Shown here: in pieces, positions 1-12,459 of the stretch
How positions within the stretch are numbered: the first letter of the stretch is position 1
Layout of the letters: the number at the start of each line of letters is the position of its first letter
Assembly: GCF_001039355.2 (NCBI RefSeq)
Contig: NW_019775491.1
Span: 1,005,136-1,069,135, forward strand
DNA length: 64,000 nt
Source: Lingula anatina
Lineage: Eukaryota > Brachiopoda > Lingulata > Lingulida > Lingulidae
Direction: 5' to 3'
Notes under the pieces: generated by a model
Databases searched by the model: none
What the model was told of the DNA's origin: nothing
Seen by the model: the letters and a program-made list of their open reading frames with translations, nothing else
Position numbers and translations under genes: made by a program

Positions 1-299
1 AAGGGGAGAGCAATACAAAAAACAAAGTTTGTTGCCCTGTGGTAAAATGATTGGTAAAACAGGAAGGCAGCTGCAGAAATATGAACTTGTTCATTTAAGA
101 ACATTGCTATGTTTGAAAAAATACATATAAAATGTATTTTTAAATTGAAAAATATAGAAAGGTCAATAAAACAGAAAAAATCATGACAATTCCTAAGCAA
201 CTATTCAACTGTATAATGCTTAGTGACTGCCAATTCATGTACCATAAAACTGAAAATTAAAGATCACTGAAAATAATGTTATTACGTATATAAATTACC

Positions 300-535
300 C
301 TATTTAGATAAACCAATTGTACTAGCTGGATCTGTGGGCGAGTCTCACCAGTGCATTCAGCGTAATCAGCTTAATTGTCTGACATGCCCTCCTCGAGTGA
401 AAAGCTTCCGAGAGTTGGCAGACATGATGGTCAATTACGCCCTTGATGGTAGAGGAGGTGTGTCAGACAATTAAGCTGATTACATTGAATGCACTTCAGC
501 AAGAATCCCCCCAGAGTTGGTATGTTGGGTTACTC
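300..535. repeat. Foldback element, MITE-like (family 1, divergent copy)
   Basis: Two inverted arms of about 45 bp lie at 350-394 and 452-495 and are nearly perfect reverse complements. Flanking blocks hold GAGTCTCACCAG and, on the other side, CCCCCCAGAGTTGG. The order GAGTCTCAC, then TCAGC, then GCTTAA, then GTCTG recurs in the elements at 21.0 kb and 41.5 kb, so I place it as a divergent member of the same small nonautonomous family. No coding potential is seen. Confidence 0.6.
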
Positions 536-711
536 TGAATGCTCCCTATCACATCACTGGGGAATTCTGTCCTATCTGATTGAACTGGTCAAGAAGAACT
601 GAATGTAAAGCAATAGCCTACCCAATGAGCCTCATTTCAATTACAGACAGTATGTGACACACTAGCAAACAGGATCCTGTACCCGTATATAGTCTTAACT
701 CATTTGGGGAT

Positions 712-1096
712 TCGTGAATCCCTGGATTGACCATGAATCGGCTACGAATCAGTCACGAATATTCGCCAAAGCTTGTACGAAGCAAGTAAGAACTATCTAT
801 GAATTCACGATAGCATATGAATTAGCCACAAATCCGCTACGTATCTCCCGAACCTATCATGAATCAGCTACGATTGCCAGACAGTTGGGTATATAAGGAG
901 TTTAACATTAATTTCAGGTCATTAGCTGCTGACGACTGTGTCACGAAATCCATGAATTAGCAAGATGCCAAGAAAACCTGCAGGAAAGGGCAAGGAGAGA
1001 GGTAAGGCAAGCAAGCGAATCAGGGAAGATTTTACAGCAGGCTCCCCACCTAGAGAAGCAACCCCCCCCCCCCCCCCCTGTAACTAAATCATAGAG
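712..1096 (+). other. Degenerate short-repeat stretch, TATA-like box and small ORF of unknown nature
   Basis: Between 712 and 870 the motifs ATGAATC, GCTACGAATC and CACGAAT recur in degenerate form; they reappear near 1130. A TATA-like GGGTATATAAGG sits at 886-897. Downstream, an ATG at 965 opens a 43-codon frame that begins MPRKPAGKGKERGK, is very basic, and runs through a C homopolymer (about 1061-1078) as a proline tract. It could be the start of a mobile element gene or chance. I do not recognise it. Confidence 0.25.
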
Positions 1097-1773
1097 CGTA
1101 TCGAATAAGGCCAGAAAATTTGCAAAATCTCACGAATCCTAATGAATCCTGAAATTTGTCAATTCCTGGCAATTTGTGGTCTGTGTGAAATAGGGGCAAC
1201 ACTGGCCACCATGAAGAAACCTGCAGAAATCCAGTCCACTACCCATGCAATACTTCACACCATGACTTCAATACCATATTTGATGTCTATAATAAGACAA
1301 CAGTAACCCCCACGTTGACATATTGGTGTTTATGTCAGCCTATTTATATGAATTTGAAAGATCCAATCTTCATCAACAAGAACATATGAGACCATTAGAT
1401 TATCAAATGCCAATGGATTATTCAGAAAACTAGTTTGATCTTTTACAGCATTCCTGCTGAAATGGCAGATCAAGTCTTTTTGTTGTTTTACAAAAACATA
1501 ATATTGAATGTCAAGTCAACATTCAATTCAAAAGGATGGAAAATATTCCATTTTATGCGAAACATAATTGTGGCCAACGGAGTGTGGCTCTGCAATTCTT
1601 TTACTTAGCAGTTGCTTTCATAATAATAATAATAATACTTAATACTTTTACAGAGGCACATTAAAAGTACTGGTATGTACTACCAACCTGTTATGTGTTT
1701 GAAAGTGGAACAACATAACACTATTCACAAACAGCTATGAACAGAAACAACAAAAGCAGGGCAGTTCTGATGG

Positions 1774-2077
1774 AGCCAAAATGCAGGCCTACCCAACTAC
1801 CAGACTGGGCACATACCGGGGGTAAGGATCCTGAATTAACGGGTATTTCGGACCACACTACCCGTTTTCAAGGAGTGTGTCAGATCACATTTCGGAGTGT
1901 CATACCCCAGAACAAATTTTGTAGGACGACCGCGGGCTCATCCTGTCGGTGTTCTGACTGATACTCCGAAATGCGATTTGACACACACCTTGAAAACGGG
2001 GAGTGTGGTCTGGTATACCGGTTAATTCAGGATCCTTATGTGCCGGGTCTGGTAGTTGTGTAGGCCTGAAATGTGAC
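1774..2077. repeat. Long inverted repeat (foldback), ~120-bp arms
   Basis: The arms at about 1774-1893 and 1960-2077 are reverse complements at roughly 85% identity by eye, around a loop of about 65 bp. Landmarks on both arms include AGGCCTAC, AACTACCAGAC, GGATCCTGAATTAA, CCCGTTTTCAAGG and CATTTCGGAGT. The structure fits a foldback transposon or MITE; no protein is encoded. Confidence 0.8.
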
Positions 2078-2551
2078 TGACCATTATAAAATACATAGCT
2101 GTGAGTGAAGTAATGGCTTGTGAAAGTAGTGGGAAAAGCTTTTAAACAATAATTTCTTCAGTTGACCCTGAAAATGGGTAGAGGTCTAAGTTGGAATCTT
2201 TGTTAAAAGTGTAGGGCTAACTAGAAGAAAATAAACTATACATATTGCAAACATTCTTATATGTAAATTTCAAAAATGTTCTTTTTTTTAAATTGCTACT
2301 CAGATCTTTGTTGTAGTTCTTATTTTGAAATACTCTTCCAGAATATTGATAAAAAAGAATTGCTTCCTTCCATTAATTTCATTCAGGCCTGCTCTATACC
2401 ATTTTTGAAGTTGGGTCAACTACGAGGGTAAAAGTGTCCACTTTTTCTGAAAAAGTCACCCCCTGGCTACAGGCCTGTATGTCAATGTAGTTAAAGGAAA
2501 GTTCTTAAAAAAGTTCATTAGTCTGGTAATTATCCATGAATTTTTAGAATT

Positions 2552-2703
2552 AATAGTGTCACAGACAACGCTTTTTACCGTCAAATTAAAAACTAGTCAT
2601 CGAATACTTCTCAGATCATCAGGGCATGACCAGTTTGTCCTGAGGAAGGCTCTTGAGTAAAGCTGAAAATTTGACGGTAAAAAGCGTTGTCTGTGACACT
2701 ATT
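2552..2703. repeat. MITE-like element with 36-bp perfect terminal inverted repeats
   Basis: The sequence at 2552-2587, starting AATAGTGTCACAGACAACGC, is exactly repeated as reverse complement at 2668-2703. The interior is about 80 bp and noncoding. Perfect termini suggest recent activity or gene conversion. A target-site duplication is not obvious. Confidence 0.8.
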
Positions 2704-2921
2704 TATTCTAGTTAAAGGAAAGTCTACCTAAATGTATTATTAACTAGGTTCATTAACTATGTTTGTAACTTAAGTGTCACGTTTTTAAATTCCCACCTAT
2801 TTTTCAGCAAATTTCATTCCAAAGATAAAAACCTAAAAGAAGCCGTTAAAGCTCCTACTCGCTGCAAATCTGTATCTTATACATCTGGCTAGCACACACC
2901 ATGAAAGCAAACTGTTAACAT

Positions 2922-5900
2922 TTATTCCCATAAGGACACCACTGGCACGCCCTCCTAAAAAGAAAGATGAAAACTGCATTGAGTGAAAAAAAGGACAAAA
3001 AAATGCCAGAAATAATCACTCTAATACTTTACAGTGATAATTTTTTGTTGTTGCAGCTGAACTCTAAATGATTTTAATCAGGTTTTTGAAAAGTTAAGAG
3101 AAAAAATTAGGACTCAGAAAAGTAATATTCACTCATAAAATAGGACCAAATTTAATCAAACAAACACATTCCATGCTAAACTTCATAGTGTTTTTTGGAC
3201 TATAATGTCTTATAATATTTTGCATTGAATTTCTAGACAATATGGCAAATAGCAACTTACTTCAATCCTTAGCACCTCTGCCTCCACTTTACTTCCACTC
3301 ACTGGGGCTATGCCACTGCCTGCAAAACATATCATTACAATAAGACAATATATTTGTAATATATTCTTTTTAACTGACTGTTATGAAATATTCTGAAAAT
3401 ATATGTGAAAAATTTTCATAATAAAGCAATTTAGACATGAATAAAATGAAATGAGAATTGAAGTCTGGCAAGGTTAATATATTTTTCCAAAATCAGTTAA
3501 AGACACCAATTTGATAGAGATTTTACCCCATGTAAATGCCCTTGCCAAAGCAGCTGGTTCCTCCCACAATTCATCAGGTACCTGGCAGGTTTGGTTTACA
3601 AGGACAGAGTGGGAGAATCCATAGTCACAGCAGAATACAATCAGGTTAGGGCCATCATTACGAACTACCCATGCCCTAGAACAAATGTTCAAATAAAAAT
3701 AATTCAAATTCATGATAGTTGTCTTAATACTTTGTGAATACTATTATTAACTATTATGTTATTGCTATGGTTGACAAATTAAGGGACTTAGTGCATATTG
3801 TTCAATCACCAGATTAGATCTCAGTCCTCTAGCCAGCAATTTGAAATGGGAGGAAGGAGGTCTTTTTCCAAACATTTCCGGACATTTCCCATCAAAAAGG
3901 ACAGTTCATTCAAACTCCCTGAACCCCTCCCCTCTCCTTCGCTACGGGGCTGGATCTTTTTATGCCAAAGTACATTGTTGTTTTATAATTAGGTTTTTGT
4001 AACCTATATATAACTTATTAGGAAAAACACCTAACTTAAACTGACAACATAAGGAGGAGACCCTGCTGAGACCAAAGAACAATGGTGTGCACTACTGCTA
4101 CCATGGTTAAAACACATGATATTTAATCCAAAACATTTAAAATGTACTTGCTAAGACTGTATAGTACCTTCAATCAACAAATTCCTTTTAAGCGGTTTTC
4201 TTAATTGGAGGTAATGAGTGAGTAGTGGGACAAATACTCATTTTAATGAAAACAAGACTAAACCGTGACTCAGACCAAGGAGAGTGACTTTTCAAATACC
4301 ACTCACCTGTACCACTCCTCATCAATGCACACACCAACCTCCTTACAACTGCTAGTAACAGGTACTTTGTTTTGAATACCTTTAATAGCTCTGTTCATTT
4401 CATGCAGCTGTTCAGCACATTTTAACTGGAATTTTGAGAAAAGTTTACCTATGCTAATCAGATGAAAAAGAACAAATAATTTTGTTGATTCAGTTCGAAT
4501 TTACACGAAGCAATTAGATATCAGGCGTTCTTTCATCTTTTTAACAAGACCTATCATAGTTAAAGGAAGTAATAGGTAGTATACTGTAAAAGAGGATGAA
4601 AGTTACATACAGTATTCACGTTAATTTTCAATGCTAATAAAGTAAGAGTTTAATCTTTAATGGATAAAATAAGAGATCACTTTCATTACACTTACTTGTA
4701 TATTAGTGATAAACCCATAGAAGTATTTTTTGTCTACTGTGTGTGTGATAAATATTTCTATAGTCTCAGGTAACTGATCTGTGTTCCCAAGATAGGCAGC
4801 GACATGTTTAAAGATCTCTCTCTCCTCTTTCAGACTGACTGGCATGGCAGCAGGAACAGGGGATCCATAAGCCTCATGAGCTGGAACTAACTCCATGGGA
4901 GATAATGCTGGTGTCGATCTGCCGTTATCAACTGCTGAATCCCATTCTTCATCTTCTTGCTGTGAAGGCCTCCCTGAATGCTGGTCACCTTTCATGTGCT
5001 CTTGCTGTGGTGCTTTCCTTCCATCCTTTTTACCAGATCTTGGAGGACTCTTGACATTTTTCTGCTGTTGTTCTTGTTGTTTGCAATTCTTACTCTGATT
5101 GTCTTTATCCTGTGGCTTAGATTGACCTTTCTCTTGTGGCTTAAACTGCCCTTTTATCTGTGGGTTTGATTGCCCTTTCTCTTGTGGCTCAGACTGCTCT
5201 TTCTCCTGAGACTTGGACTGCCCTTTCTCCAAGGACTTTGACTGTCCCTTTCCATCAAACTTTCCTTTTCTTGGTTGATGTTTCTTGTCCTGGTTTGAGT
5301 GGCTCTTTTGAACATCAGGCTGCTGTTGTTGCCTTCTTAGCTGTCCATGAGAATTGTGCAGAAACTGTACTAGGTCTCTTTGCTCATTTTGCAGAATGTC
5401 ACCATTTTCCAAAAAGCTTCTTTGCATTCTTAGATTCTGAAGTTCTTGAGGATTGAAAAGGGGCTGTATCTTTGCATTTTTTGTTATTTCTGCAAGGACA
5501 AATTCATGACATGGTTATTTACTCCTTGCTGTCTTTATGAGAGATTATCAAATTTTCAGTTATCCAAAAATATACAATCACCAAAAATCAACTATCATAA
5601 ACCAATAAATTTTGCACTGTTTCTCAGCAAAAATAATCATTCCAAACCATTAGTACACAGACTGGCCCCATTTAGTTATGAATCACTAGCAACTCAAAGA
5701 AAAATTCTAATTAGTGTATATTTTTCAGAGATCTTAAGAAAATTTAAACACATGAACAACTCCATAATCTTGAAAGGTAAATGATATCTTTAATATCAAG
5801 TTACTAGAGTGGCAAAAAATGTTCACGACTACAAATTTTGCTCCAATGCCACAGAAAGACTACTGAAAGACTACTGTCACTGTACATAAATATGCTTAAC

Positions 5901-8900
5901 CCACTCTAAAAGTTATTTTAAAAAAGCCTTCTTTTAAAACCCTTCATACCTGTCTCCTTTAGGAACTTATTTGCAAAATCCAAGTGCAAAATCTTTCCCT
6001 TGAATTCTGTGCCATTGAGGCTGTGTATTGCACTTGCAGCTGCTTGAGCATTGGGAACAGTGACAATGGCATAATATCTGCAATTAACATTGGCAAAATT
6101 ATGTATATATAATATTCAAAACATCACTATGTACAGATGCTGGCGCAGGAAAAAATACAAAGTATAATGCACATCAACATAATATACTAGTAATCAGTGA
6201 TTTAATCAATAATACATAATACCACTTTTCCTCATAGTTCATCGCTTGATCGAAAATACCACTTTTTAATGCAGTATATATCAATTACTAAGCTCTAATG
6301 TCTAGTTGGAGGAATCACAATTGCAACAATACTCTTTAGTATCCTTGTATTTCAAGTATTATTAATGATAGTTACATGTAGCAATTGACCTCAACAAGAA
6401 AATCAAGTACACTATATAAAATAAACTGTCCTGTGAAATTATGTTCATTCTCCAAGAATAACTGGAGAGCAGGGCTCAATAACTCTGAACAATCACTATA
6501 TGGGACAGCACGCAAACATTGTGATCAAAAGCTCCCTCCCCCCTGCTTTCAAGTTAGGCAACTGTGCCGGATTGCAATATTTGCGTATGGTCACAATATG
6601 CTATGCTTTCGAGTTATCCAGCCCTGAGAAAATACAGCAAGGCACTAGGAAAGACTTAAAAGAAAGAATTTGCAATGCAATCTTTGTTTTAACCGTGTGG
6701 TTTGTGATCCATTTTGAACTGCAACTATAAATATAATGAATACAGGTTAAGAATTTTTAATAAAAATAAACAGTTAATAAATTACAAAATGAATAATTAA
6801 TCAAATAAAAAGCTTAGTCACCAACCATGCACAGTCAAAAGACCTGAAAACCAACAACAAACACAAACAGTGCAGACGGGTTACAACTGTGCCCATACCC
6901 AAGGTTTCTCACATCATCCATGCAGGTAGCACCAAAAGAACGCAGAAGGCTCAATAAATCACCCTATAACGTGAGAAAGTGAGATGCCAGTAAGATCTAG
7001 AGGTTACAATCATTCCTAGCAGAGGAAAAGGAAGAAAGCAATGAAGGCCATTTTGTTGACAATTGCAAACCACCAAAATTCCTTTTTTCACCCCCTGCTA
7101 CCTATCATTTGTCCATTGTGAACAGTTTATTGCATAACTGCCACTTATATAATAATAGAGAAATCTAAATGTAATTTAGTGGTTTGCAATGGTCCCCATA
7201 GAAACGGCAGTCTCAAAGTCTACATCATGCACCTCTCCTCACTACTTCTGCTACTGGTTCTCACCTTTTAATTGGTTTTAATTCTGACACCATATAAATA
7301 TTACTTGCACCTTTATGAAATGTCATTAAAATGATATCACCCTGCAATAAAAATGGTATCTATCATTTAATTTTACCATTTCCTAGTACTAAATATGTTT
7401 ACTAATTTCACAAAAACCTGACCACATTTCAATATTAGAAAAAATAATAAACAAAAGTGGCTAAGATCAAGTCAGCTTCACAATGGTGGGTCTTCAGAAA
7501 ATTCCACAATATGTGTATTACATGCATACATAACAATACTTAAATTCAAAAATGAATACACAAAAGTTAGTGTTAATACATTCACCTAAAGTTTAACCTT
7601 TTACTTGTAGAACTAATAAAAAATTGTCATTGCAGAACCTTTAAATATGTGAGCCAACTTCAAACATTACTATAACTAAATTACTTCTGTGGATTAAAAT
7701 GGCTAAATCAGAAAGTGTTTGTTTTAAAATGTTCGCAGTTTTGATTCAGATAAAAGCAATTACATTTCTACAACACACTGTATTTTACCTCAGTGCAAGA
7801 TTCAGGGAGATTGGCAACCACTATCTGAGCCTCCCCCTTCTGACCTGAAAATCAATGATGTGGCAAATTTCATGAACAAGATATATTAAAAGATTAGATG
7901 AATCAAATGCATAGCATTTGAGTATTAAACACACAACAGTTAGCTGTACATAAAATGAGACTGATGTGCGACTTCCAACATGTGTTTCATTTTACAAGTG
8001 TGTGATAAAGACTCTGTATGATGTTGTTTTCATTTGAGACTGCATACAAATCTTACCAGGAATACTCAAAGGGAGATCATCTGGCTTTTTATACCTCAAC
8101 TTGACTTGCCTATCTATGAACGTACGGTCATTTATGTCCTTGATTGCCCTCTGAGCTTCAGGCTCAGTAAAAAATGTGGCAAATGCAAATCTGAAATATT
8201 ATATTATATATTATACTACAGATAACAAAAACCATGTGGAAAAACCTCACAATGTCACTTTCAACATCCAGTTAATTACATGTACATGGGATGAAGACAT
8301 CTAATCAAAACATCCCGACTGATGTTCACAACAAGGTAATATCAAGGTAAAATTCAACTTTACATTGACAGATGACAAATTGACTATATTGACAATATTG
8401 ACAAATTGACCTTACTGAATTGACTATAGGAGAATACAATTATTGTCTGGAGTCAAATCAGGTACTTGTTTGCACCTATCCAGACAAAAAAAAAGCTTTT
8501 TTTTATCACAATATATCAGTAAGATGATTTTTCTAGAATATTGAATAAAATATAGCGACTTAAAATATTAAGGCAAGATGCTTTTGCATCTCACTTAATA
8601 ATTTGTATTATTATTTTTTAAATGCTGTAGAAAAAAAATTTACCTTTTCTTTGGACCACCATGTGGTTCTTGTTCAACGAGTTTGAACTCCCTTAGTCTA
8701 TGTCCAGTAAACAGGGCTTCTATGTTTTCCTGGAATAAATAGTGTATGGTAATTTTAAAACTTCTTAAGCCTCACTTAAAATTAAATTGCCATAAAAAAG
8801 CAGCTTTGCACATCTTTACTTTGTTTTTCATCATTAATCTATCTCACCTTTGAAGCTTTGTATGATATGTTGCTTAGAATTGTTTCACAACCTGAAAATA

Positions 8901-11389
8901 CAAAAGGAAAGTTTGTAATCACTTAGTTTATAGCTACTTCAATTCCATCCACATGGAATTACCAGAGGTGTGTTCAAATTTAAAGAAACACTGACTTGAA
9001 TGAATTTTGACCATAGGTTCCTCTTGTTAAATTATTCAAAATGACATTATTTATGAATTTAAAAGAAAAACTTTAAGAATCACAATGGCAATGACAACAA
9101 AACCCACACACTTTGGATACAACGAAGTACCTGTTCTTAGCTCTGGAGCAGTATACCCAACTCCAGGTACACCTTGGAGGAGGGCACCCTGCATCTGTTC
9201 CTGGAGCTGAAGGTCTAAAATAGGTGAAGCTAGTATTCTTGGAGAGATCTGTTGTGGAATTCTTAGGCCCAGAGGTAGACCCTCTCCTACAGCATATGAG
9301 ACACTTGGCTGACTTGTTGCACCATACTGAATGAAGGCTGGCTCAATTACAGGCTGACGTGGAGGAGATATATTGGTTATTGGGTATTGAACACCAAGTG
9401 GCAATGGGGCAGCACCTAATATACCAGGTGTCATCTTTGGTGCTCTGTTCTTGGGTTCGTATTTTCCTGAGCTTCCAGCAGAATTACTCACTCCTATATC
9501 ATTTTGACTTTTTCCCTTAGGCTCGGATTTATAATTTTGAAACAGATTAGTTGGCATTCTAGCAGTATCTCCAGCCATCTCAGATTTACTGCCCTGTCCT
9601 GTCTTGTCCCTGCTAATTCCCTTAGAACCCTGCACTGAGAGTTTTTCCTTAGCAGGGCGCAACCCAATAAAAGTTGATGCCAGAGTCTTAAGTGCTTTGA
9701 CTGCATCTGCTCTTCTTGCATACCTCACAAATATGAGCCTGAATTAAAAAGAAAAAAAATTAGAGAGCTGCAAACAAAGTCTTAAGAAAAATATTTTTCA
9801 ACCCCCACTCCTTTAAGTAGATAGGCTTAAGTCTCTGAGTGGGAGATGCAACATAGTTAATTAGACTAAAACACAAACCCAGAATTAGACTTTAAAACAT
9901 TATTTATGTAAAATATGCCTAGATAACTAAAAATTCATTAATTTCAAATTTAAATTTACAAGTCACATAATTGTGCTGTTCTTGAAAATATGACAGACTG
10001 TTTGCAGTCATATATCATATAACACACACTGTCAATGCACCATATTTGAAAATATGTATATCTCATAGGCATATTAAATTCATAGTTTTGAAATCTTTAT
10101 CAATTACAAGCTGTTCAATATAACTAACTGCAAAATAAGGCTATACCTTGAATGACCAAAATTTATGTCTTTCACTTCCCCTATGCTTTTGAATTTACTC
10201 TCCACTTCTTTGTTTGGCATACTGGTGTGATGCTTCTCAAACGTCACACAGAAGAGGCCTTGGTGGTTTGGGTGCAGCTCTGGAAACTCGTCAGCATCAA
10301 CAGGCTCATGAGACCCATCTCAAAAACAAGCATGGGAGTGTTAAATAATGATTCTAAAGTGTTCAAGTAGCAAGTTGATATTATGCTTTAAATTCCCTAT
10401 TAAAAATTAAATTCCCTGCTGTGCAAATTATATATGTACTCAGATTGTTATCAAACTAACATTGTGTAGAGTTTTATACTCCATCTGGACTTCTACATAT
10501 ATTCTCCAGAAATTATCATGTCTGAGGCAGAGTGGTCTTTTCAGTGCCTGAGACAATTACAGAGAGACAATACGGAGCCTCAGACACTAAACCATTCATG
10601 AATTTGTTTGATATCATTTAGTTTTCAAACAACAGCACTACAATAATACTGTGATGGCATACTCACCTTTATTATTGTTTTCCGTTGATATTTTTTCTGC
10701 TCTTTTGAGGGCTTTGACAGCAGTGTGTGTCATGAAGGAACCATCACTCTTACCATACACCACTGTCCTACCATCTTCTTCAATAAGACTAAAAGATATG
10801 TAGAAAAATTACCTTAGACTCTAGCAACAAAAAAATTAGATCAGTTTCTAAAACAGGGGTATACTAATGTATTATTAATGTCTTTAATTTACATATTATA
10901 CTCAACATGGGGTCTGATATGGATATGTGATGCAGCAGACAATGCTAATGAAGATAAGCAAATCATGGCAACATTAAAGGGGAGTCTTATGTCGACTCAT
11001 AAAAATAATGAAATTAATCAACTCTAAATTGCTTGGCTCACATATAGGGAGTCTTACATTTACATGTTAGCCACCTGTTTAACAACAGTATAATTACATG
11101 CCAAAGACTCCCTCGTGGGTTTGTGTCTAATATGTCTTGAGGCAAAATAATAAAAGTTTCAAGTTACATTTTTTCCATGAAATCTCAACATCACAAATTA
11201 CCTCACTACATCTGGCATAGCTTGAAGAAAGTCTGTTAATCTATTGAATTCCAAAGCCTTCCAATTGAGTGCATGGCCAACAAAGGTCTTGTAATCAGTT
11301 GTAAAATGGCACAGTGGAACTCCTTTAACTTTAGACAACAGCACTGCTCTCACCTCCTTCTTCACATCACTGGGTATGGGCAAAGGCAT
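2922..11389 (-). CDS. LOTUS - 3x RRM - extended Tudor protein (germ-granule type)
   Basis: Fifteen coding exons, by splice sites: 11202-11389, 10667-10788, 10147-10318, 9131-9738, 8848-8891, 8644-8729, 8057-8190, 7789-7844, 6899-6963, 5950-6077, 4696-5489, 4307-4425, 3527-3675, 3261-3319, 2922-2954. They total 2757 nt and close in frame (918 aa). Residues 1-63 form a LOTUS/OST-HTH domain (VKKEVRAVLL...GVPL...FVGHAL). RRM1 is at ~125-180 (LFCVTF; LIFVRYA), RRM2 at ~363-440 (ETILSNI; KRFAFATF), RRM3 at ~456-530 (QIVVANLP; YYAIVTV). A K/Q-rich stretch follows with repeats like EKGQSKPQ, then an extended Tudor domain at ~770-910 (EEWYRAWVV, CDYG, ending GVPVVSLW). LOTUS domains are known to bind Vasa-type helicases and Tudor domains to bind methylarginine; a role in piRNA or germ granules is inferred. 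The start ATG follows a strong acceptor, so a 5' UTR intron is likely. The terminal TAA lies inside an AATAAA. Confidence 0.88.
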
Positions 11390-12459
11390 TTTGCCTGCAC
11401 AGCTCTTAAAATTAAGAAACAAAATTATTTTAAATAATAAATACCCATATATCCAGAGAAAAAAATACATAATTGTGTCTTGAAACTAGATAGAGTCTTT
11501 GGCTAGGAATTGCATATTCTCACACTCTGCCACATTGTTGTAAAGAGCAGCTCACCCAAGGTACCCTATCCCCGGGATACCTTTTGCCACTGACTGGGTC
11601 TTGATTATTGAAAACAGACATCATTATAACAACATAACAGTAGGAAATATATATGCAGTATGTGAAAAATAGAATCATCCACCATCAGGTTCAGTTTCAC
11701 TCCTAAAGTGCTCAAAAATTCTGAAAGATTATGAACATATCTTGCAGAATTAAAGTGTTACTATCAATTGCTATATTATTGGATCAACCTCAAAGTTTCA
11801 AGTTCCTCAGTCCAACGGGTTTGGAAGAGATGCATGTAATAACAAATACCCCCGAGGGGTATTCGGCGCACTAAAATTCTGAAGGCCCCATGCTCATCCC
11901 AGCTGATAGAATCTACATGTACGTTTCTCAATCCCAAAACTTACATTTTTTCAATGACATGAGTAATGGCAGAAAACACAACGTGTAATAATAAAAGAAT
12001 CATTTGTTTGTCAGTTCTATCTATATGACAGAGAAAAAAGAACGAGCCCCTTTTTACCCTTCACTATTTTAGTGCTTCAAATAACAAAGACCGCTTCGGG
12101 CAGCAGAAAGTTGGTCATTCTCGAAGACGGGAACTCGATCCAGGATCCGTCCACTTGCACGTGCTCGTGGAATCAGTGTTAGACAGCCACACTCTCACAA
12201 CAATCAATGCTCTGATAAAAAGCAAATTGTAAATTAAAATTTAAAAAAAAACGCACCTACTATTCTTTAAATCTAGATTTTAGTCCTTTAGCAAGTTCTT
12301 CCTCGGTCGGCTAGCATCCAGGGCACCAACAATAAATCTGGACCAAGTTTAAACGCTGCTGCGGACCACCGGATGTTGTGACCTTCAATGTGCAGACAAC
12401 AGGAAGTGTTGGTGAAGAAGGCGCACGTCTTGTGTCCTTTTGAAGGTGTAAATGCCCAA
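11390..12459. promoter_or_regulatory. Shared upstream region between two divergent genes
   Basis: This stretch lies between the LOTUS-RRM-Tudor start (leftward) and the C3orf38-like start (rightward). It should contain the 5' UTR exon of the leftward gene and the promoter(s). The right half, 12050-12380, is richer in G+C than its surroundings. No TATA box is convincing and no ORF is supported. Confidence 0.4.

Noticed and set aside
4895-5456. Several + strand frames (Ser/Cys/Phe/Leu-rich)
   Set aside because: They are antisense shadows of the K/Q-rich exon of the LOTUS-Tudor gene.
12100-12190. tRNA-like GGATCGAGTTCCC block on the reverse strand
   Set aside because: No matching A box, acceptor stem or cloverleaf could be found.
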